NCBI RefSeq assembly: GCF_000373925.1
Contig: NZ_KB892709.1
Coordinates: 14,259-78,258, forward strand
Direction: 5' to 3'
Length of the DNA: 64,000 bases
Source of the DNA: Actinopolymorpha alba DSM 45243
GTDB lineage: Bacteria; Actinomycetota; Actinomycetes; Propionibacteriales; Actinopolymorphaceae
In this document: piece after piece, positions 43,174 to 51,450 of the stretch
Position numbering within the stretch: the stretch's first letter is position 1
Layout: each line of letters opens with the position of its first letter
Notes under the pieces: generated by a model
The model's database searches: none
What the model was told of the DNA's origin: nothing
The model's input: only the letters and a program-made list of their open reading frames with translations
Program-made: the position numbers and the translations under genes

Positions 43174-44153
43174 GTCGACTCGGTGCCGGCTGCGTCGAGG
43201 CGGCGCATTGTCGACTCGTCCAGCTGTAGGTCGACGGCCGCGAGTTGCTCGTCGAGCTGAGCCACTGACCCAGCCGCACTTACAGGAATGATCGGCGGGT
43301 CACTGTGCAGCATCCAGGCAAGGACAACCTGGTTGGCTGTGGCGCCTAGCTCCTTCGCGACGTCGCGTAATGTCGCCAGCCGCGAAGCATTACTCGGATG
43401 CTCGTACCCCAGCTCAAATGGCCGGCGATCCGGCCGGGTGTAGCCACCGCGTAGCAGCGGCTTGTAGCCGAGAATCGCGAAGTCAGACTGGGTTCGCGCG
43501 TAGTCGATCAGCTCTCCTGTCACCACGCTACTGTGGGCCAGGTCCGGGCGCGGCCAGAGGTAGGTGTGCAACTGCTGGACGCAGGTGTACCCGGGTAGAC
43601 CGGCGGTCCGCGCCAGGGCACGCGCCTCCTCGATGCGCCACACCGCGGTGTTGCTACAGCCGATCACGCCGACTTTGCCTGTCCGTACCAACTCGCCGAA
43701 GACCTCGACCCGCTCCTCCAACGCGGAGGCGCGATGGTCCCAGTGCGCGTAGTAGAGGTCTATGCGTTCGACACCCAACCGGTGCAGACTCTCCTCGACA
43801 CCGGCCCGAATATCATTGCCCGCCAGGCCGATGAAATTGGGCTCCGACGGATCACCGGGCACCGTCGTACGCGCTCCCACCTTGGTGGCGATGACAACCT
43901 GGTCTCGCACGCCACGGGAACGAATCCACCGGCCGATAACCTCTTCGCTCTCGCCGCCCTTACCGACCCACTGGTCGTAGTTGTCGGCCGTGTCGATGAA
44001 GGTCCCGCCAGCTTCGAAGAAACGGTCGAGAATCGCGAACGCGGTTTCTTCGTCGGTGCCGGTGCCAAATGGGATCGTGCCGAGACAGAATTCGCTGACG
44101 GAAATTCGGCCGTGGGCATCTCCCAAGAAAATCTGGCGCACGAGTGCTCCCAT
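43158..44153 (-). CDS. aldo/keto reductase
   Basis: This 331-residue TIM-barrel reductase uses NADPH. The catalytic tetrad is visible: Asp and Tyr in FIDTADNYDQWVGKGGESEE, Lys in VIATKVGA, and His in LYYAHWDH. VGVIGCSNTAVWRIEEA and VLAWMLHSDPPIIPVSAAGS are also typical. The ATG at 44153 gives MGALVRQIFLGDAHGRISVS, a normal start; 22 extra residues upstream are not family-like. Two 12-base direct repeats lie 107-142 bases upstream. The substrate is unknown. Confidence 0.88.
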   Translation of the reverse strand: MGALVRQIFLGDAHGRISVSEFCLGTIPFGTGTDEETAFAILDRFFEAGGTFIDTADNYDQWVGKGGESEEVIGRWIRSRGVRDQVVIATKVGARTTVPGDPSEPNFIGLAGNDIRAGVEESLHRLGVERIDLYYAHWDHRASALEERVEVFGELVRTGKVGVIGCSNTAVWRIEEARALARTAGLPGYTCVQQLHTYLWPRPDLAHSSVVTGELIDYARTQSDFAILGYKPLLRGGYTRPDRRPFELGYEHPSNASRLATLRDVAKELGATANQVVLAWMLHSDPPIIPVSAAGSVAQLDEQLAAVDLQLDESTMRRLDAAGTESTQMLA

Positions 44154-44259
44154 ACCCAAGAGAAGATCTTCGGCCCGATCGCCGGCGGGGTCCGGGCCTG
44201 GTGCGATCTGGGGCCACAACGCTCACAACGCTAGCCCTCAGGCAAGCCGTGGCACCGAA

Positions 44260-44295
44260 CCAATCGGCCAGGTCATATCCGATCCAATAGGCCAG
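44260..44295. repeat. pair of 12-base direct repeats upstream of the aldo/keto reductase
   Basis: CCAATCGGCCAG (44260-44271) and CCAATAGGCCAG (44284-44295) differ by one base and are spaced 24 bases apart, about two helical turns. They lie between the reductase start and the end of the TetR gene and could be tandem binding sites. Confidence 0.45.
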
Positions 44296-44311
44296 TCGAA
44301 AACGAACTGCG

Positions 44312-45010
44312 TTAGTTCCGCCGGTCGATCAGCAGCTGAACACCGTCGAGGATGCACCGCAGGCCGAAGTCGAGCGCTTGGTTCTTACCGGCCGAGTCGG
44401 CCAGCACCGCCGCGAGGGCGGGGAACCGATCCTCACGGCCACTCAGCACCGCGTTCATCGCCTCATCCATCGCCTGCTCGGGGTCGCGAGTACCCATCGC
44501 GGCGGCCTGCTGCGCGATCATCCGCACCTGCCCGATCAGGGTCACCGCCACGTCGAGAATCTCACCGCCGGTCAGCGGGGTGCCGGTCAGCGCAGCGGTC
44601 GCCTCTTCTAACCAGCCGAGTTCGTTGGGCCCGATCGCACGCGCCCCGACGGTAGCCTCCAGCGCCCACGGATGGCCTGCGAATCGATCGAACATCTGCC
44701 GCGCCCAGGTGTCGAGCTTTCGTCGCCAGCCGCCGGTCATCCTCTCCAGTCGGGGCGGTTCACCGATCCCACGGTCGATCATCAGCGCCACCAGCTCCAC
44801 CTTGCCCGGCACGTACCGGTACAAGGCCATCTTCGTGACCCCCAGCCGCTCGGCTACGCGTTGCATCGTGAGCGCGGCGAGCCCATCGGCATCGGCGATC
44901 TCAATACCCGTGGTCGCGATCATGTCCAGGCTCAGCGTTGGTTTCGGCCCGCGCTTCGACGCGGTCTGCTGTTCCCAGAGCAGCGCCATCGCCGTTGCCT
45001 CAACTGCCAT
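44312..45010 (-). CDS. TetR-family repressor (TetR_C-type)
   Basis: This 232-residue regulator has an N-terminal helix-turn-helix, GLAALTMQRVAERLGVTKMA followed by LYRYVPGKVELVALMIDRGI. The RGPKPTLSLDMIATTGIEIA lead-in and the C-terminal domain resemble tetracycline-repressor-type proteins that control drug-modifying or efflux genes. AAGGAG precedes the ATG. It diverges from an FAD monooxygenase, and an inverted repeat lies between, so repression of the monooxygenase is likely, in the manner of tet regulons. Confidence 0.88.
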   Translation of the reverse strand: MAVEATAMALLWEQQTASKRGPKPTLSLDMIATTGIEIADADGLAALTMQRVAERLGVTKMALYRYVPGKVELVALMIDRGIGEPPRLERMTGGWRRKLDTWARQMFDRFAGHPWALEATVGARAIGPNELGWLEEATAALTGTPLTGGEILDVAVTLIGQVRMIAQQAAAMGTRDPEQAMDEAMNAVLSGREDRFPALAAVLADSAGKNQALDFGLRCILDGVQLLIDRRN

Positions 45011-45054
45011 TGGTACTCCTTGCCCTCGACGCAGAACTGTGTCTAGAGTACACT

Positions 45055-45069
45055 GTGTCTGTCGGACAC
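45055..45069. promoter_or_regulatory. inverted repeat in the TetR/monooxygenase gap, candidate operator
   Basis: GTGTC-N5-GACAC lies directly upstream of a TATTAT (45070-45075), the likely -10 of the monooxygenase. A further GTGTC and GTACAC occur within 20 bases to the left. Binding of the TetR protein here would block the promoter. Confidence 0.45.
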
Positions 45070-45102
45070 TATTATTCCTGTCTCTGTTCTGGGGAGAGCG
45101 AC

Positions 45103-46290
45103 ATGGTCAGTTCCGAGTTACGCGGCCTGCGGGTCCTGATCTCCGGCGCTGGCGTGGCCGGCCCCGCCGTGGCGTACTGGCTGTCCCGGTACGGGGCTGA
45201 CACCACGGTCGTCGAGGTCGCGCCGGCGCTGCGGACTTCCGGTTTCGCGGTCGACTTCCGGGGCCCCACCCACCTGGGTGTGCTGTCGAAGATGGGCGTC
45301 CTCGACGACTTGCGCGCGCTACAGACCCATGCCGGCGCGATGCGGGGTGTGGACGAGAACGGCCGCCAGATCTTCGAACTGCCCGCTGCCTTCGCCGGCG
45401 GCGACCTTGAGGTACACCGTCGCGATCTCTCCCGGGTCTTTTATGAGCGCAGCGCCGAGCGCACCGAGTACCTCTTCGGTGACGTCATCGCCGCCGCGAC
45501 CGAGACCGCCGACGGCATCCACGTGGAGTTCGGCCATCACGTCGCGCGCACGTTCGACCTGGTAATCGGCGCCGACGGGCTGCACTCCGGTGTGCGCCGC
45601 ATCATGTTCGGGCGTGAGGAGCGCTATGTACGACACCTTGGCTACTACCTGGCTGGCTGGGATCTGCCCAACTCACTGGGGGTGGACGCCACGCCGCTGC
45701 AGTACAACGTCCCCGGCCGGATGGCCAGCGTCGCCGCCGACCAGCGCAACCCGGACCGGGTCGGTGCGTTCGTGGTGTTCGTCTCGCCACGGCTCGACTA
45801 CGACTGGCGCGACATCGACCAGCAGAAGAAGCTGATCGCCGACACGTTCACCGGCCTGCGCTGGCACGTACCGCACCTGCTTGCCGGACTACGCGACGCG
45901 CCCGAGTTGTACTTCGACTCGATCAGCCGGGCCAGTGTCCCGGCCTGGTCATCCGGCCGCGCCGCTCTGCTGGGCGACGCCGCCTGGGGTGTGACACTCG
46001 GCGGCATGGGGGTGGGTACTGCCATCGTGGGCGCTTACGTGCTGGCCGGCGAACTCGCTGCCGCCGGTGGCGACCACCGTGCGGGCTTCAGCGCATACGA
46101 GAACCGGATGCGGCCCTACGCCGCCCGCTGGCAGCGCGGCGCCAGCCCAGGCAAGTTCCTGGCCCCCGCCAGCGCCCTCGGCCTGTGGTTTCGTAATTCC
46201 CTTCTCGGCACCCGCCTCGCCCAGCGGTTGCTGATCAGCAGCACCAAGACCCTGGCAACCGACGCTGACCTGCCCGAGTACGTCAGCTGA
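45103..46290 (+). CDS. FAD-dependent monooxygenase (TetX/aromatic hydroxylase type)
   Basis: This 395-residue flavoprotein has the Rossmann VLISGAGVAGPAVAYWLSRYG, a DG-type motif in DLVIGADGLHSGVRR and the second FAD motif in ALLGDAAWGVTLGGMGVGTA. It belongs to the group that contains TetX and polyketide hydroxylases, which hydroxylate aromatic substrates with NAD(P)H. Together with the divergent TetR-type repressor, it looks like an inducible detoxification pair. GGGGAG lies before the ATG. Whether it acts on tetracyclines cannot be told from sequence. Confidence 0.88.
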   Translation: MVSSELRGLRVLISGAGVAGPAVAYWLSRYGADTTVVEVAPALRTSGFAVDFRGPTHLGVLSKMGVLDDLRALQTHAGAMRGVDENGRQIFELPAAFAGGDLEVHRRDLSRVFYERSAERTEYLFGDVIAAATETADGIHVEFGHHVARTFDLVIGADGLHSGVRRIMFGREERYVRHLGYYLAGWDLPNSLGVDATPLQYNVPGRMASVAADQRNPDRVGAFVVFVSPRLDYDWRDIDQQKKLIADTFTGLRWHVPHLLAGLRDAPELYFDSISRASVPAWSSGRAALLGDAAWGVTLGGMGVGTAIVGAYVLAGELAAAGGDHRAGFSAYENRMRPYAARWQRGASPGKFLAPASALGLWFRNSLLGTRLAQRLLISSTKTLATDADLPEYVS

Positions 46291-46324
46291 TCACCGAGGT
46301 TTGCTCTTCGATCCCGCTTGGCAC

Positions 46325-46747
46325 CTAGCTCGCTGAGACAACGATGAAGGAGAGCACCAGGGCGACACCCAGGACCGCGAGTACGGTCCGTCGCGCCCGC
46401 CTGCTCGGGCGCGCCACGATGGACGCCGCGCCGAGGAGGAACGCAAGGGCGCCGGCGAGCGACCCGCCGCCCACGATCATCGCTGGTGCTGCCGCCGACC
46501 GGCACTTCGCCTTGTCGGCGTCAATCTCGGCCTTCGAGCGGGGTTCACCCTCGAGGAAGACGTGCTCGTTCAGGTTGAACATCTCCCCGAGCACGTTCCG
46601 CGGGCAGTACTCATTGCCCTGAACGTGCACCGACTGCCCGGCCCGGTCGAGGAAGACCACGCCGAGGGCAAGAGCCAGGGCAACCATCAGGGCCGCGAGC
46701 GCGAATCGCGCCTGAGGCTTGCTTCGTACCAGCGGCTGAGCGGTCAT
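46325..46747 (-). CDS. small membrane protein with YCPR motif (paralogue B)
   Basis: The 140-residue protein is a paralogue of the one at 39023-39442. Helix 1 is ALAALMVALALALGVVFLDR; the loop has NEYCPRNVLGEMFNLNEHVF and a second cysteine in KAKCRSAAAP; helix 2 is MIVGGGSLAGALAFLLGAA. Unlike paralogue A it has a third helix at the C-terminus (TVLAVLGVALVLSFIVV). The function is unknown. The ATG at 46747 is preceded by CTGACATGATC, as in two other genes of the window. It is convergent with the monooxygenase. Confidence 0.62.
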   Translation of the reverse strand: MTAQPLVRSKPQARFALAALMVALALALGVVFLDRAGQSVHVQGNEYCPRNVLGEMFNLNEHVFLEGEPRSKAEIDADKAKCRSAAAPAMIVGGGSLAGALAFLLGAASIVARPSRRARRTVLAVLGVALVLSFIVVSAS

Positions 46748-46753
46748 TGCCTG

Positions 46754-46759
46754 ATCATG
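46754..46759 (-). promoter_or_regulatory. CATGAT element before paralogue B
   Basis: CATGAT lies six bases before the ATG, within CCTGACATGATCAGG, itself an imperfect palindrome. It matches the element before the genes starting at 39442 and 53772. Confidence 0.4.
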
Positions 46760-46851
46760 TCAGGTTATTCAAAACCTCTGGCGCCGGACAGGGTTGCTGG
46801 ATCTGGGTCGAGGGTTACTCACTATGCGAGGTCGCCCACCGAGGTTGCGGT

Positions 46852-46901
46852 GACTTGGCGGAGGAGTTTCGGCATAGAAACCGAGACACCTCCGCCAAGT
46901 C
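46852..46901. repeat. perfect 13-bp inverted repeat with nested stem
   Basis: GACTTGGCGGAGG (46852-46864) and CCTCCGCCAAGTC (46889-46901) pair perfectly, and the 24-base loop contains a second GTTTC/GAAAC stem. It lies between paralogue B and the 3' end of the GH51 gene, where it could terminate the GH51 operon transcript. Confidence 0.6.
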
Positions 46902-46985
46902 GCCTCCCGATCCCTTCACGAGGCCGCGACCTGTCGGCGTGAGGGGTTTTGAACAAGTTGGCTCCGGCCCCCAGGATGCCGGGCG

Positions 46986-48620
46986 TCAGCTCAGCTCGAA
47001 CGACAGCAGCGTGACGCTGTGCGGCGGGAAGTCGTAGCTCGTGCCGGACCACTCGAGCACGCCGCGATCTCGCAACCCCACGCGGTCCGGAGCGCTGAGG
47101 GAGTTCGACGCCAGGACGTCGTCCACGTCCGCGCCGAGATCCCTCACTGCGACCCGGGACGGCAGGACACCGACGCGGCCGTCGAGGGCCAGCTCAGCAC
47201 GAATCGGGGCGGACTGATGACGGTTGATCACCGCCAGCCGGAGCGATTTACCGTCTTCGGTCTGCGTCGCGGAGACGTCGAGGTCCGGCACGGTAGCCGT
47301 ACGCACGCGGAAGTCGCCGCGGTGGTCACGCTCGTCGCCCTGCCGTACGCCAGCCAGCCGCCCGGGCGAGCGCACCTCGGCCGCGAGCGCGACGCGACCC
47401 AGGTGGTTCTGGTAAAGGTCCCACACGTGGTACGTCGCAGCCCGGACCGCGCCGCCGGGTCGAGCGACGACCACGCCGTTCGCGTTGAGCAGGTTGACGG
47501 TGTTGGCCATCGTGACCGGCACCTCCAGCCCACTGGCCCGGTGCAACGCGTGGAAGACGCCCGCATAGAAGAGCGCGTCCGCCAGCGTCCGGGGACTCCA
47601 GCGGTTGACCCGGCGCGGACGACCGGCGACCAGCCCGTCGATGTCGCGTTCCACGGTGCCACCGTCGTCGGACGGCAACGGCGCGGGCCACTCCGAAGGC
47701 TCGACGTGCCGGATGTTCCACTCGTCCAGCGCCAGGCCCAGCGGACGCTCACGCCCATTGCGGGCCGCGAGCTCGCCCACCAGGTCCGAATACGCCTGGA
47801 TCTCCTGCTCGAAGTAGAGCGGCTGCGCCACGATCGCGTCGTAGTCGGCGGCTCCGTCCACCAGTTGCGTGGTCGCGCCGTACAGATGGAACGACATGTA
47901 GTCGACCGCGTTGCCGACGGCCTCCATCACGGTCCGGGTCCAGCCCTGCCGGTCGTCGATCAGCCCCACGGCGATGAACTTCAACGACGGGTCCACAGCC
48001 CGCATGAACCGCGCGTGCTCGGCCGCATCGGCAGCATATGCGACGGCACTCCGGTGACCCATCTGCCAGTTGCCGTAGACCTCGTTGCCGAGCCCCCAGT
48101 ACGTCACGCCGTACGGCTCGGGGTGTCCGTTGCGGGCGCGCTGCCTCGTGTAATCCGTGTCGCCGTGGTAGTTCGTGTACTCGACCCACCGGACCGCCTC
48201 GTCGACGTTCCGGCAGCTGTGCGCCAGGTAAGGCTCGGTGCCGACCTCGGCACACCACGCAAGGAATTCGTCGGTGCCGAAGCGGTTGGTCTCCTCCTCG
48301 CCCCAGGCGAGCTCGAGCCGGCGTGGCCGGCCGGCACGCGGCCCGATCCCGTCTTCCCAGTGGTACGGCGAGGTGAAGTTGCCGCCGGGCCAGCGGACGA
48401 TCGGCAGGCCGAGTTGGCGGCAGAGCTCGATCACGTCGGCCCGCAGCCCGTTGCGAACACCGTCGCCGGCGTACGCCAGCGGCGAACCCTCGTCGAAGAC
48501 GCCGCCGTCGATGTTGCCGAAGAAGGCCGACTCCAGGAAATGCCCGTAGATGAAGGGATCGATGACACTGCGCCGGTCCCGGCGTACGTCGATCACCGCG
48601 ATGGCAGGGTCGGAGCTCAC
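46986..48620 (-). CDS. GH51 alpha-L-arabinofuranosidase (third gene of the ROK operon)
   Basis: This 544-residue retaining glycosidase has the GH51 opening VIDPFIYGHFLESAFFGNID, then RWPGGNFTSPYHWEDGIGPR. The acid/base Glu is in YWGLGNEVYGNW and the nucleophile Glu in GLALDEWNIRHVEPS. A C-terminal beta domain completes it. No signal peptide is seen, so it is intracellular and would act on imported arabino-oligosaccharides. It overlaps the sulfatase gene by four bases. The partner sulfatases suggest a sulfated arabinose-containing substrate, which is inference. Confidence 0.9.
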   Translation of the reverse strand: MSSDPAIAVIDVRRDRRSVIDPFIYGHFLESAFFGNIDGGVFDEGSPLAYAGDGVRNGLRADVIELCRQLGLPIVRWPGGNFTSPYHWEDGIGPRAGRPRRLELAWGEEETNRFGTDEFLAWCAEVGTEPYLAHSCRNVDEAVRWVEYTNYHGDTDYTRQRARNGHPEPYGVTYWGLGNEVYGNWQMGHRSAVAYAADAAEHARFMRAVDPSLKFIAVGLIDDRQGWTRTVMEAVGNAVDYMSFHLYGATTQLVDGAADYDAIVAQPLYFEQEIQAYSDLVGELAARNGRERPLGLALDEWNIRHVEPSEWPAPLPSDDGGTVERDIDGLVAGRPRRVNRWSPRTLADALFYAGVFHALHRASGLEVPVTMANTVNLLNANGVVVARPGGAVRAATYHVWDLYQNHLGRVALAAEVRSPGRLAGVRQGDERDHRGDFRVRTATVPDLDVSATQTEDGKSLRLAVINRHQSAPIRAELALDGRVGVLPSRVAVRDLGADVDDVLASNSLSAPDRVGLRDRGVLEWSGTSYDFPPHSVTLLSFELS

Positions 48621-50113
48621 GGTCGGGATGCCTCCTCGTCCAGGGCACTCAGGGCGGTGTCGTAGGTCTTCGCGCCGACTTCGAACATCGACGTCATCCA
48701 GTGGTAGAAGTTGTCCCCGCGCTCCCGCAGCAACTCGTACAGCCGGCCCATGAGTTCTCGACGTACGACGGCCAACTCGGGATGGTCGTAACGGTTCTGC
48801 AGCTCGTGCGGATCCGCCTGCAGGTCGTACAACTCGTTCTCGTCGGCCGGGTTGACGATGAGCTTGTAGCGCTCGGTGCGGATCATCCGCTGGGGATATG
48901 GGAAGTGGTGCCCGTGGAATTCAGCGACCACCTCGGTCGGCCAGTCTGCCGGCTCCTCCCCGGCGATCAGTGGCAGGAGCGAGCGTCCCTGATAGTGCTC
49001 GGGAAGGTCGACCCCGGCGAGGTCCAGGAACGTCGGAGTCAGGTCGGTCAGAGTCGCGAAGCCATCCTCGACCCGCCCGGCCGGTAGCCCAGGAACCCTT
49101 GCCAGCAAGGGCACGCGGTAGATGTCGTCGTACATCGCCGGACCCTTGTCGTGCAGGCGATGAGCGCCGGTGAACTCGCCATGATCGGCGGTGAACAGGA
49201 CGGCGGTGTCGCTGGCGAGGCGGAGTTCGTCAAGCACGGAAAGGATCCGCCCGACCTGCTCGTCGATCAGTGTCACATAACCCCAGTACGCCGCGATCAG
49301 CTCGCGCCACGTGTCAGGGCTGATGCTGTCGAAGGTCCAGTGCGAGGAGTAATGCTGTTGTACGCGGGGTTTCTTCGCGAACGTCTCCGCGATCGAGGCG
49401 GGCAGCTCGACCTGGTCGGCGTCGTAGCGATGGTAGTAACCCTCCGGCAGCAGATAGGGGAGATGCGGCCCGAACCAGTTACAGGCAAGGAAGAACGGTC
49501 GACCCTCGTTGCGGTAGATCTCGGCGTACCGGCGAAGGTGCTCGATCGTCCGCTCGGCGAGGAAGTACTCGAATGTCGCTTCCACCGGCTGGTCGAGGAT
49601 GCCGGCCAGCAGGTTGCCGGGCTCGCCGTTCGCGAAGGTCCCGCGCACCGGCGAGTGCACCGCGAACGGGGGATAGCCCCGCTCGGCAAGATATCGCTGG
49701 TAGTCGGGGTGCTGGACCGCGTTTCCCCAACCCGCGTAGTGCTCACCGTCGTACCCGAAGTCCTTTGGTCCCTTGATCTTGCCGACGTGCCATTTCCCGA
49801 TGTGGCCCAGCTGGTAGCCAACCTCGCCGAGGTAGTGCGAGAACGGCGGGAAAGTGTCGTCGAGCTCCTCGCGATAACCAACATTGCGCTCGTAGTTGGC
49901 CAGCAGCGTGTGCCGATAGGGGAGGACGCCGGTCTGCAGTGTTGCCCTGGCCGGCGTGCAGATCGCGGTCGGGGTGAACCCGTTCGTGAAGCGCGTCCCA
50001 TCGGTGGCGAGCGCGTCCAGCGCGGGCGTCTCGCACAACTGGTTGCCGTAGCACCCCAAGGTGTCCAGCCGGTGCTGGTCGGTCATCAGCAGCAGGATGT
50101 TCGACGTGCTCAT
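48617..50113 (-). CDS. S1-family sulfatase (Cys-type), second gene of the ROK operon
   Basis: This 498-residue arylsulfatase-like enzyme has metal-binding Asp in LLLMTDQHRLDTLG, the Cys-type activation motif ICTPARATLQTGVL whose cysteine is matured to formylglycine, GKWHVGK, and a second metal site in VLFTADHGEFTGAH. No signal peptide is visible, so it is probably cytoplasmic. I chose the ATG at 50113 because AGGAGG precedes it; a TTG at 50131 would place that site inside the gene. It lies 14 bases after the ROK gene and overlaps the arabinofuranosidase. Confidence 0.9.
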   Translation of the reverse strand: MSTSNILLLMTDQHRLDTLGCYGNQLCETPALDALATDGTRFTNGFTPTAICTPARATLQTGVLPYRHTLLANYERNVGYREELDDTFPPFSHYLGEVGYQLGHIGKWHVGKIKGPKDFGYDGEHYAGWGNAVQHPDYQRYLAERGYPPFAVHSPVRGTFANGEPGNLLAGILDQPVEATFEYFLAERTIEHLRRYAEIYRNEGRPFFLACNWFGPHLPYLLPEGYYHRYDADQVELPASIAETFAKKPRVQQHYSSHWTFDSISPDTWRELIAAYWGYVTLIDEQVGRILSVLDELRLASDTAVLFTADHGEFTGAHRLHDKGPAMYDDIYRVPLLARVPGLPAGRVEDGFATLTDLTPTFLDLAGVDLPEHYQGRSLLPLIAGEEPADWPTEVVAEFHGHHFPYPQRMIRTERYKLIVNPADENELYDLQADPHELQNRYDHPELAVVRRELMGRLYELLRERGDNFYHWMTSMFEVGAKTYDTALSALDEEASRP

Positions 50114-50127
50114 GACGAGCTGCCTCC

Positions 50128-51339
50128 TCAACCGATGTCCTGGAGCTGGTCTCCGTCTGGGAGGCCAGGGGTGGTCGCCGGATAGCCGGCGAGCAGGGCG
50201 GAGCGACGCAGCACCAGGGCGATGCCGCCGCGGGCCGCGTCGTCGTGCCCGAGTACGGCAGGCGCGATGTGCAGGCGTTGCCGTACCTGGTTGTGCGCGT
50301 ACTTCCGGACAGCGGCGCGCAGCGGACGCAGCAGGTGGTCACCGGCGGCCGTCAGCTCGCCCCCGATCACCACGCTTTCCGGGTTGACGGTGTTGCAGGC
50401 GGCGGCCAGGACCTCACCGATCCGAGTGCCGGCGTCCTCGATCACCTGGCGAACCGCGGAATCGTCGGCTTCCAGCCGGCGGAGCACCTCGTCGAAGCCG
50501 CGCACCCCGCACCGCTCGAGCACGGCCGCAAGGGACACGTAACGCTCGAGGCAACCGCGGCCACCGCAGGCACAGCGCGGACCGTTCCGGTCGACGCTGA
50601 TGTGGCCGAGCTCGCCGGCCGCGCCGCCCGCACCGGAGAACAGATGACCGCCGAGGACGAGCCCGCCACCGACGCCGTGCGACAGCCGCAGGTACAACAC
50701 GTCCTGCAGTCCGGCGCCCGCTCCCCAGATCGCTTCGGCGAGGGCGGCGAGCCGGGTGTTGTTGTCGACGTACACGGGAACGCCGAACCGCTCGGTGAGT
50801 CCGTCGCGGACGAGTGCGATCCGCGCGGCGCGGCTCGGTTGCCGATGCCCGCCGGTGTCGGAGACCGGACCGACGACGCCGACTCCCACGCCGGCCAGTG
50901 CGTCGAGCGAGATCTCGTGGCGGCCGGCCAGCTCATCGACCAGGCGTAGGGCGAGTTCGAGCCGCTTCGCCCACGGGGTCCGCCCCGAGCAGGCGGTGCC
51001 TTCGGAGGCAACGACCTCGTGCGCGACGTTGGCGACCGTGACGTGGATGCTGCGATGACCGAGGTCCATGCCAAGCGCGAGCCCACCGGCGGCGTTGAGG
51101 GTCAGCAGGGTGACCGGCCGGCCGCGACAGCGTCCTGACTCGCCACCGCTCGCGGTTTCGGAGACCGCGTGCTTTGCCAACAGGTGTTGCACGATCGAGG
51201 ACAGCGTCGCTCTCGACAGGCCGGTCTGCTCGGCGAGCTGGGCGCGGGTCAGCGCTCCCTGGGTGCGCAGAGCCGTCAGCACCCGTTCCTCGTGGGTCTC
51301 GCGAAGCAGGCGTAGGGGTCCGGCGGTTTCCTTGGCCAC
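50128..51339 (-). CDS. ROK-family transcriptional regulator
   Basis: This 403-residue protein has an N-terminal winged helix (VLTALRTQGALTRAQLAEQT, then GLSRATLSSIVQHLL) and a sugar-kinase-like ROK domain. That domain has GLALGMDLGHRSIHVTVANV, VYVDNNTRLAALAEAIWGAG, a GAGGAAGELGHISV turn, and the zinc motif CACGGRGCLERYVS. ROK repressors sense sugars or sugar phosphates. The GTG at 51339 fits a promoter with TTGACA, an 18-base spacer, CAGAGT and six bases to the start. It heads the sulfatase-GH51 operon and diverges from a second sulfatase, so it probably controls both. Confidence 0.88.
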   Translation of the reverse strand: MAKETAGPLRLLRETHEERVLTALRTQGALTRAQLAEQTGLSRATLSSIVQHLLAKHAVSETASGGESGRCRGRPVTLLTLNAAGGLALGMDLGHRSIHVTVANVAHEVVASEGTACSGRTPWAKRLELALRLVDELAGRHEISLDALAGVGVGVVGPVSDTGGHRQPSRAARIALVRDGLTERFGVPVYVDNNTRLAALAEAIWGAGAGLQDVLYLRLSHGVGGGLVLGGHLFSGAGGAAGELGHISVDRNGPRCACGGRGCLERYVSLAAVLERCGVRGFDEVLRRLEADDSAVRQVIEDAGTRIGEVLAAACNTVNPESVVIGGELTAAGDHLLRPLRAAVRKYAHNQVRQRLHIAPAVLGHDDAARGGIALVLRRSALLAGYPATTPGLPDGDQLQDIG

Positions 51340-51345
51340 GGCAGG

Positions 51346-51375
51346 ACTCTGGGTGTTGCCCGCGACTTCTGTCAA
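51346..51375 (-). promoter_or_regulatory. leaderless promoter of the ROK-sulfatase-GH51 operon
   Basis: On the reverse strand TTGACA (51375-51370), an 18-base spacer and CAGAGT (51351-51346) lie six bases before the GTG at 51339. Its -35 falls inside the left arm of the 51371-51418 inverted repeat. Confidence 0.6.
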
Positions 51376-51418
51376 GAGGTCGGAATTAATCCGCTCGCCA
51401 TTATTTTGACCTCTTGAC
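51371..51418. promoter_or_regulatory. inverted repeat spanning the divergent ROK/sulfatase promoters, candidate ROK operator
   Basis: The arms GTCAAGAGGTC (51371-51381) and GACCTCTTGAC (51408-51418) are perfect reverse complements. Each holds the -35 hexamer of one of the two divergent promoters. The 26 bases between are AT-rich and include CGGAATTAATCCG, itself nearly palindromic. A dimeric ROK repressor bound here would shut both promoters. Confidence 0.6.
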
Positions 51419-51443
51419 GTAATCGTGCGCGGGTGCCGACACT
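51414..51443 (+). promoter_or_regulatory. leaderless promoter of the divergent sulfatase
   Basis: TTGACG (51414-51419), an 18-base spacer and GACACT (51438-51443) lie seven bases before the ATG at 51451. The geometry mirrors the ROK promoter on the other strand. Confidence 0.45.
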
Positions 51444-51450
51444 GGCGTTC

